Assembly: GCA_964017185.1 (NCBI GenBank)
Contig: OZ024870.1
Span: forward strand, 34,798,139-34,862,138
Source of the DNA: Rugalucina vietnamica
Taxonomy: Eukaryota; Mollusca; Bivalvia; Lucinida; Lucinidae
Length of the DNA: 64,000 bases
Reading direction: 5' to 3'
A model generated the notes under the pieces. That model did no database searches. It was not told the DNA's origin and was given only the letters and a program-made list of their open reading frames with translations. Both the position numbers and the translations under genes were made by a program. Of this stretch, positions 56,797 through 64,000 are shown in pieces. Numbering within the stretch: the stretch's first letter is position 1; each line of letters opens with the position of its first letter.

Positions 56797-59700
56797 CTAC
56801 AAATCTGTCTCAGTCTTCTTACGCCCTCCCCTTGGTTTGATGTCCTCTGATATCTGCCAGAGCGCCTCCTCACCCAGATAGTCAGAGAAGTTGTCAAACA
56901 TGGCTATACATTTCTCATTCTTCTTTATCTCATAGTTACTGAAAACAGAAGGAATTTGTGTAACTTATTAAAGTGTCAAACCCTTATGGCAGTCAATATA
57001 ATGATTTGTGTCATTATTTCTCATGAACATGATGCCATCATTCTTTGCTTGTGTGTCCACATCCCAGTGAACAGCTATGGTCAATTCACAATGTCATCTC
57101 CATTTCATGCGACTTCTATGCAACTTTGGGATGAATGACAACCTCAATATCCTGCAATACAGCACTGCCCAAGCAAACAATCTTATTGCAGATACTCCAT
57201 TTTTGTCTTTATACAAATAGCATCGTAGGTTTTCATGCTCAAAACAAATCAGAATAAAATATCTTCTTTATGAAGTTCAGTATTTAAATTTAAGATATCA
57301 AACTCCAAACACTGGAAGATCTGATTTGTTTTTCATGATCACTGCTCACTATAACTTACCATTTCTTATCTCTAAATCGTCTCATACTGTCCAGTATATG
57401 AAACTGTTGCCATCTCTTAGCAAAGTTGATGTTGCCGTCAGGTAACAGGTCCTGGTTACCAATGTTGATGAATGTCAAATCTTGAAGTATCAAGCCACTG
57501 AAACATAGAAACGTAAGTACATAAGTTTAAACTTTCTTGCTTAACCTATAATTGACAAATGGACTTTCTCCATCATGACCATTTGGGTGAGTCGACATTC
57601 ATTTTTAGGAGAGTTAGGAGTAATTCTTTAAATCTTTATGTCATTTTCTGATGAAATTGCTCTAAGCAAACAGAATAGCCCCAGATGGGACACTGCATTT
57701 TGCAGTGTCACATCTGGGGCTATACTGTTTGCCTATGTCCCATGAATATGACACCAGGCTTATATATATGAGTTAACTGTCAGCTGAGACAATTTTAAGA
57801 TATTATTTTAAGACACTTTTTCAGTCAAGACAATTTACTAACTTACAACATTACTCTATAAATCTGAATGCTGATGGGTGGTAGGGGTTGAAAAGTTCAT
57901 GTTTTTAACCCACCAAAGAGCTAAGGTCAGTTTAACTCCCTGGCATCCTTTTTTATGGGACATAGGCAAACAGTATAGCCCCAGATGTGACATTGCAAAA
58001 TGCGGTGTCACATCTGGGGCTATTCTGTTTGCTTAGAGGAATTTTTTTAAAAAAAAAAAATGGAATAAAATTTTAAAATCACACCTGATGCCCCTAAAAA
58101 TGAAAGTGGGCTCACCCCAATGACAATGATGGGTGAATCCATTCATCATTAATGGGTTAAAGTCTGAGCCCAGTATCCAACTCATGGGAATGCCGATCAG
58201 TGTTGGAGACACTGTTCTTATCCGCGTCATAGACATAAGGACAGAATGGAAAATCCTATATAAAAATAATATCACTGATTAAGATCTGAATAGCTGCATT
58301 CTTTTGTGTCAACCCCAAGACAGTTTTATACACTGTGAAGCTAATCTAAGAACGCCCCTTGACCAGCAAAAAGATGCAGAAGGTATATGGGTAGAATAGA
58401 AACTGATGATATACAGAAAATGAGCCACGACGTGAGAAAACCGGTTTCCGACCTGGTCCGTCACAAACTGGCCTGTGCAGCTAAAAAAGATGGCTAGATG
58501 CTTGAAATTTCTGATTTAGGAACAAGAGGAATTGTACAATCCATGTAGCAAAAACAATGGTGTGATTTTTGCCAATGCGAAAAACAAAAACGCAGATCAG
58601 CTTCGCAGTGACTGTTTTCACATTGGCAAAAATCCGGTTTTCTCATCAGTGATGTAGATAATTATTTTTCGCAATGCGTACTGTACGCATCAGAATAAAT
58701 GTACAGTGAGTACTGACAATATTACTGTGTACACGTTCTCTGAAGGTTCATATTCTAACCTCTCATTCAGAATCAAACTTATAGATATGCACACGTATGG
58801 ATAAGACCATTTATTCAAGTATGAAAATTCAAGTAAACTGGTTGATAATCCTAAAATTACATGTTATTCTGTCATTAAGGCTTGTTAAACCATACTTTTG
58901 TATCCAGTATAGATAATAGGAGAGCAAAAGTGAGGAAAAACATAACTGGCATGGCTGTAGAACATGGAATACATCAAGTTTTGAATTAAAAAAATATGAC
59001 CAGAAATCGATGCAAAATGCCTGTTCAATAAACCAAAGTGACACACTACTAATAAATTCATGAATAAACCTTTGGTTAACAGACACTGAACGGAATACAC
59101 GTTTATGGTATAACTACTGAAGACACATAATATATTGCATGGTATGTAATATGAAACGATCAGATCAAAGCTGCATTCATATTGTAACTACTTTTCGATT
59201 GTTGACAGAGCAGCCTCACAATAATAGTTGACAAATTGTCATTTTGTGACGATTTTAAATGTATTTTTATCTGTGTACGCATTAAATCGTAAACTGTTTG
59301 CGTACCGCTGATTTTTACTGCGTACATGGTACGCACAGGTCTGATATTTCTATGCATACAGGGCGAAAAATCGTGCGTACATACACAGTACGCATCGTTA
59401 TCTATTTCGCTGCTCATGACGCACCTCAAATCACAGAATGATGGAAGAGAAACTAATCTTACATGTAAGGTATACAAGGTGGGTCTGTCTCTGACAACGC
59501 TATTCTGTAGTTACGGAATGATGCGGAACTGTCTATCAGCTGACAAAACTCCTTCAACGCCTGTAAAAATTAAAGATGAAAAATTTTCAACAAGAATTCA
59601 GTACAAGATACAGCTTTATCTACAAATGATTATTCATTAATTATGCTTGCAGCTATTTGTTTTATGCTTATTTTTAAATACATACTTATTGATGCATCTG

Positions 59701-62298
59701 CAGAGCCATATCTTTCAATTGAGTAAAATAATTATCAGAATTGTGCCCCTTGCAATGTGTACATGTTAACCATAACAATCTCAAAACAGTTTTCTAATGG
59801 CGATACAAATTCGGGTAAATGGTCAGATCAAACTGCACTTATAGGAGCCATTAGATTCTTTTATTTTTTCATAATTTTTTCTTTAAAATAATCTGTTTCT
59901 AGTTCTTTGATTTTTAACCACTGAAGTACTGGTACTCAGTTTTTCATGTTGGAAAATTCACAAAAAATCTATCAATTTCTTACCTCTACATTTTGTCTAG
60001 GCCAGTCAAGTCTTCTCACTGGTGCTGAGTCAAGAGCTGACAGTATCGCCAAGTAGGAATTGAAGTTACTCATCTTTCGTAAATGCTGAAATACAATCCT
60101 AGAGATTAGACTGGGTGTTTTTTTGTGATGTTTTGTTGTTTTTTGTTTTGTTTTTGTTTTTTGTTCCTGGACCCTCTATTCTTATCATACTGGTCTAAAT
60201 AGTAGTAGTAAAATGAGCTTTCAAAAATGTAAATTCAGCAAACTCCAGCAGAATGTAGGCAGACCTGCATTAAATGAGCTGCCTCCAGAGAAAACCAACA
60301 GTCTGCATATGCGAAACCAAAGGCGCAGATCAGCTTCGCAGTTACAGCGCCTTTGTTTTCGCTACATGGATAGTACAATTCCTCTACTTTCTAAATCCAA
60401 AATTTCCAGCCTCTAGCCATCTTCTGTGACTGTAAGGCTTGGTTTGTGTCAGACCTGTTCAAAAACCACATTGGTTTTCCCATGAGCCAGCTCAAATGAT
60501 GAGTGCCTTTGTAGTTCCGGGCTTTTTTTTTTCGTTTCTTTTTTTTTTGTTTTTCCATAATGTTAAAATGTGAATTCATAACTAGAAAGAAACTCAACTG
60601 AAACAATCACAATACAGCAGTCAGTTGTTAAGTTTGCATGAGCTACGCTCTTACCCTCATAATTTTGATGAATTTCACCATGTATTTTTCTCTGTCTTTG
60701 ACCTCTGTCTGTGTCAATATTCTAGTCCTGCACCTATAACAATAACATAATCATACACTTATTTACATGCAAATTAACCCATACTTGACAAATGGATCTC
60801 CCATCATTATCAATTGGGTGAGTCCACTTTCATTTTTAGGGGTGTTAGGAGTGATTTTTATCTTTTATCTCATTTTTCGATGAAATTTTTCTGTGCAAAC
60901 AGAATAGCCCCAGATGGGACGCCGCGTTCTGCGGCGTCACATCTGGGGCTATGCTGCTTGCCTATGTCCCATAAAAGGGACGTCAGGCTTAAATGAGTTA
61001 ATGTAGAGACCTTCGAATTTGCAAATACATGTATTAATAAGTTTTTTCTTTGTTTTTCTTTTTTTCTCTCTAAAAAGCTTGATAACTGCCAATAGTTAAC
61101 ATGAATTTTAGCCATTACCTTACTTGAATCACTGTTTTCTCCCCTTCCACATATTCAAAACCACATTGATGTATTAAATCTGTTAGTGACACTTACTTCA
61201 ATAAACATTTTTTTAATTGTTCTATAGCGGTATATTATGTGCCTTTGCATGAGAAAACCGACAATATGGGTTTCCGACCAAGTCCGACACAAAACAGACT
61301 GTACAGCCACAGAAAATAGCTACAAGCTTGAAATTTCAGATTTAGGAAGAAGAGACATCATACTATATATGGAGCGAAAACAAAGGTGCTGATCAGCTGT
61401 ACAGTTACTGCACAGCTGATCAGCGCCTTTGTTTTCGCATATGCAGATTGTTTGCTTTTTGGCTCTTATCAGATTTTCTTACCAGTATGACATCTTGTTA
61501 AAATGTTCTGTAAACTCTGTAAGGTTGGGACTCAATTCTTCTGATTGTTCTTTAGCCCACAGTAACACCTCGGAAATCTGAAACATGACAAAATACATGT
61601 ATTATTAAACTTTCATAACAATCTATACACTCTAAGTCTTCTTAAATCAATCAAATTAATCATTCCTATTCAGTCCTGAATACACTGCAAAGTATTGCAT
61701 CAACAAAATGGTGGCACAAAAACCAAGCTTTAAAACCAAAAAGCAGTTTTTAGACATTTAATCACATTCCTCACTGTAATTCTGTGATCAGACCAAAATA
61801 CGCTGAAAAACTTTTTTTCAAAATTACTCAATATTTTGGCCAAAGTTCAGTGTTTATGCAAGTTATCTCTAGAGCTATTTCTTCCAACCAAACCAACCCA
61901 ACTTGAAATTTCCTATATAGAATATATATAAAAGAACTACTACCAGCTGATCACCAAACCAATAGCAAAGCATAGCATAATATCTCTGGCCAAGGTGGAA
62001 TCAGCTGAGCATCATATCACCATGGCTGACACTGCCAACATGAGCAAAAGAGATAGTGCTAGCCTAACGCTGCATGTGTTGCTATTGTTAATGCACCATA
62101 ACTGGATTTGCTTGGTACGCTGAAACATGGGTCAAAATGTATTTGGATATAAGGGCCGCACCCCCGCAGTCATTATATCATATTTGATCACCAAACCACC
62201 ATGAAAATCGTACCTCAATCCTCTGGAAGAGCTCAGCGTCTATGAGTGTCATCTGTTCGGCTATTTCTCCCGACTTGAAATGTAGCAAATCAGCTGGA
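56797..62298 (-). CDS. RAPGEF1: Second copy of RAPGEF1 3' exons (A'-G')
   Basis: Seven exons repeat the catalytic C-terminus of RAPGEF1: 56797-56938 (stop at the low end), 57360-57497, 59463-59560, 59984-60085, 60655-60733, 61483-61577 and 62214-62298. Exon lengths, phases and the encoded protein are identical to the copy at 2415-6081. The 739 aligned bases carry 19 substitutions and all are synonymous. Splice sites are intact (for example ctgttttcag before A' and tttttacag before C'). Upstream exons would lie beyond the right edge. The exclusively silent divergence shows that both copies have been kept under protein-level selection. They are either two working tandem genes or two divergent haplotypes placed in line by the assembly. 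Confidence 0.93.
57541..57778. mobile_element. Family E MITE, copy-2-specific
   Basis: TTAA on both sides. Copy 1 has the uninterrupted target TTAACTGTCC near 3647, so TTAA is the target duplication. Confidence 0.85.
57930..58160. mobile_element. Family E MITE, reverse orientation
   Basis: TTTAACTCCCTGGCATCC ... CATTAATGGGTTAA; the inner palindrome GCCCCAGATGTGAC / GTCACATCTGGGGC is well kept. Confidence 0.8.
58422..59427 (-). mobile_element. MITE-A split by a 766-bp element
   Basis: AAAT duplicated at the outer ends (gaaaat / ctc-aaat). The inner insertion is at 58647-59412. Confidence 0.8.
58647..59412. mobile_element. 766-bp element inserted inside a MITE-A
   Basis: Ends CAGTGATGTAGATAA and inverse of TTATCTATTTCGCTG; flanked by CTCAT on both sides. 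Subterminal GCGTACTGTACGCA-type palindromes at both ends. Confidence 0.72.
60276..60493 (+). mobile_element. MITE-A, copy-2-specific, stem deletion
   Basis: AAAT duplicated; copy 1 has attaaatgtac uninterrupted near 4670. The stem lacks its right arm. Confidence 0.85.
60776..61004. mobile_element. Family E MITE, copy-2-specific
   Basis: TTAACCCATACTTGACAAA ... AATGAGTTAA; inner palindrome gacgccgcgttctgcggcgtc. Confidence 0.8.
61239..61465 (-). mobile_element. MITE-A (shared, copy 2)
   Basis: Counterpart of 5244-5488; here the outer stem is symmetric (GCTGATCAGC on both sides). Confidence 0.87.
61962..62184. mobile_element. 223-bp insertion with 14-bp target duplication
   Basis: TGATCACCAAACCA is repeated on both sides (61948-61961, 62185-62198); copy 1 has it once. 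The long duplication suggests retroposition. It lies 16 bp from the RAPGEF1 copy-2 exon G'. Confidence 0.7.
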
Positions 62299-62371
62299 CT
62301 GAAACACAGAGATATGAGAACTGCTTATCTGGGTTTGTCAGATCAGACTGCTCCAAAATGGATGGTGTATA

Positions 62372-62560
62372 CACCTGGACCTCTTTATAACACGGTTAGT
62401 TACAACACAGCTTTGGATATGTCAATGATCATTGTTGGACTCCAAATGGACTATTTTTGCTATATGTCTATACATTTTACTCTCATTATAACACGGATTG
62501 GATAGCTAACACGGAAATTGGCTTGGACCCCAGCAAAAGTGTTATAAACAGGTTGAGGTG
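62372..62560. mobile_element. TA-flanked MITE, only in duplication copy 2
   Basis: Ends CACCTGGACCTCTTTATAAC / ...GGTTGAGGTG with TA on both sides, related to 22837-23034. Absent from the matching place in copy 1. Confidence 0.8.
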
Positions 62561-62673
62561 TATTTTCTTAAGATATAAATTGTTTCACCATGTTTTGGCA
62601 TTGCAGCATTTCACCATATATGTATTTGGACTTTGTATTGACTCAAGGTAAATGAAAACCTGTGACATTATAT

Positions 62674-62926
62674 GAGCCGCGGCGCGAAAAAGCGGTCTTC
62701 CGGGTTTCCGACCAGGTCCAACACAAACCGGCCTGTACAGTCACAGAAGCAGGCTAGAGGCTTGAAATATTGGCTATAAGTAGAAGAGGAATTGTAATAT
62801 CCGAGTAGCGAAAACAAAGGTGCTGATCAGCTGTGCAGTTACTGATCAGCTGTGCAGTTACTGCACTGCTGATCTGCGCCTTTGTTTTCGCATATGCATA
62901 AATCCGATTTTCTCATGATGCAGTTC
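62674..62926 (-). mobile_element. MITE-A (shared, copy 2)
   Basis: The left arm is tandemly repeated (ctgatcagctgtgcagtta twice). Confidence 0.87.
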
Positions 62927-63408
62927 AAATATTCTTTTTTTTTATCTCTAACAACTTGTAAGTAAATGTCAGGGATACTGTTTCAAAAATCTTGTGGCAG
63001 ACAATGTTTTTTTTATATTTGACATTTTATTCCATCTTTTTTCTGATTATTATACAAATAGATTCTTTTTCATGATATTTTACAGATTCATCGCAAAACA
63101 ACATGTACAAAGACGTTCAGGCACAACACAAACAATCTTGCTGACCAAATGTTCTTGCACATGTAGATTTTGGTTGTCTTAGCAAAGAAATACATAGATC
63201 CTGAGTAGGCAAAATAAATTCCAGGCCTGATCTAAGTTTTGTTCTCATATTTTTAACATATTATGGCAAGAGCAGAGATTTTAACATATTAAGGCAAGGA
63301 CAGAGATTTTCTAGTGACTAACTAAAACATGCTCTTGTTTCAGAATAAAGGACTGAAATATTCTTTATGATTTGTCCTGATTTGCCAGAGTCTGAAACAC
63401 CACCATAT

Positions 63409-63640
63409 GAGCCGCGTTATGAGAAAACCGGAATTTGCCTATGCAAAAACAAAGGCGCAGATCAGCTGTGCAGTAACTGCACAGCTGATCAGCGCCTTTG
63501 TTTTCGCTACATGGATAGTACAATTCCTCTACTTTCTAAATCCAAAATTTCCAGCCTCTAACCTTTTCCTGTGACTGTACAACCCGGTTTGTGTCAGACC
63601 TGGTCGGAAACCCCAGACCCGTTTTCTCGCGTCATGGCTC
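63409..63640 (+). mobile_element. MITE-A (shared, copy 2)
   Basis: Perfect GTGCA-type stem; ATAT both sides. Confidence 0.9.
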
Positions 63641-63796
63641 ATATCAATTCTATACCAGGGACAGAAATACAACTCCTACTATATGCTCATTATCATGTCT
63701 CCCCGACACTATCATAAAGAATATAATAAATTGTAGAAAATATCAGACCATCATCTTGAAGTCATCTAAAAACTTGACAAACAATGTTTAACACTG

Positions 63797-64000
63797 TAGA
63801 TCCGGAAATATTCGCCAGACTTTATTTTTGCTAATTTTCACGAATTGGTTGCCTCGCGAATTCTAAGTTCTCGCTAATAAAGTGTCACTATAAGCTTTAA
63901 ACAATATATGGACATCCACTCGCGAAATCAAGAACTCGCCAAAAATGTGAAATAGAAAATTCACGAAATAAATGTCATGGGAAAATTTCCGAATTTACAG
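63797..64000. mobile_element. Family F MITE at the right window edge
   Basis: CTGTAGATCCGGAAAT to TTTCCGAATTTACAG; related to 4882-5091. It interrupts the duplication match. Confidence 0.8.

Larger units (their letters stand above)
54369..63795. repeat. Segmental duplication, copy 2
   Basis: Longer than copy 1 because of extra insertions at about 57541-57778, 57900-58260, 58422-59427, 60276-60493, 60776-61004, 61962-62184 and 62372-62560. The match stops at a family-F MITE filling the right window edge, so it may continue outside. Confidence 0.95.

Overview
The window looks like nuclear DNA from a bivalve mollusc. The evidence is AT-rich sequence, intron-split animal genes with GT-AG borders, a very dense load of small inverted-repeat transposons, tRNA-derived SINEs, and composite elements made of tandem repeats, a microsatellite and a terminal hairpin. 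The species cannot be fixed from sequence alone; a heterodont clam is my best guess.

Four gene loci are supported. (1) 2415-29132, minus strand: sixteen consecutive exons of RAPGEF1 (C3G), the Crk-binding exchange factor for Rap1. Every junction is phase-consistent, giving 976 residues and a stop. The equivalent of the first ~260 residues of the vertebrate protein was not found. (2) 33234-37557, plus strand: a ciliary or sperm microtubule inner protein of the SPMIP5 (C10orf82)/CIMIP2 type, with five exons and a possible 15-nt microexon. (3) 47357-49666, plus strand: a two-exon class A GPCR of 348 residues with an NRY motif in place of DRY. (4) 56797-62298, minus strand: a second copy of the last seven RAPGEF1 exons, inside a duplicated block in which 1-7955 matches 54369-63795. 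The two copies differ at 19 of 739 coding bases, all synonymous, and by about ten transposon insertions.

Most of the rest is mobile DNA. One ~225-bp family (MITE-A here) has about 45 copies. It has GAGCC...GGCTC ends, mostly AWWT 4-bp target duplications, and an internal long palindrome whose two arms vary together. Other families are a TTAA-flanked MITE (E), TA-flanked MITEs (F and others), a MITE with a perfect 48-bp-arm hairpin (D), foldback elements B and C, a decayed pogo/Tigger-like element split by a 3.06-kb element with 10-bp target duplications, and SINEs. Four plus-oriented composite elements (20556-22387, 29170-30204, 30205-31500, 45262-46093) share no obvious primary sequence. They share one folding plan: a 5' hairpin, then a 11-13-nt motif exactly complementary to the outer arm of the 3' hairpin, then tandem repeats, a microsatellite, and a 3' hairpin whose own inner arm carries a small bulge. 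That shared fold is the most unusual structure here. It resembles non-autonomous Helentron/HINE ('pearl'-like) elements, but I have not seen the bulge rule described.

The genes show no operon logic. The SPMIP5-like gene and the GPCR lie on the opposite strand between the two RAPGEF1 copies, and the mobile elements sit in introns or between genes.
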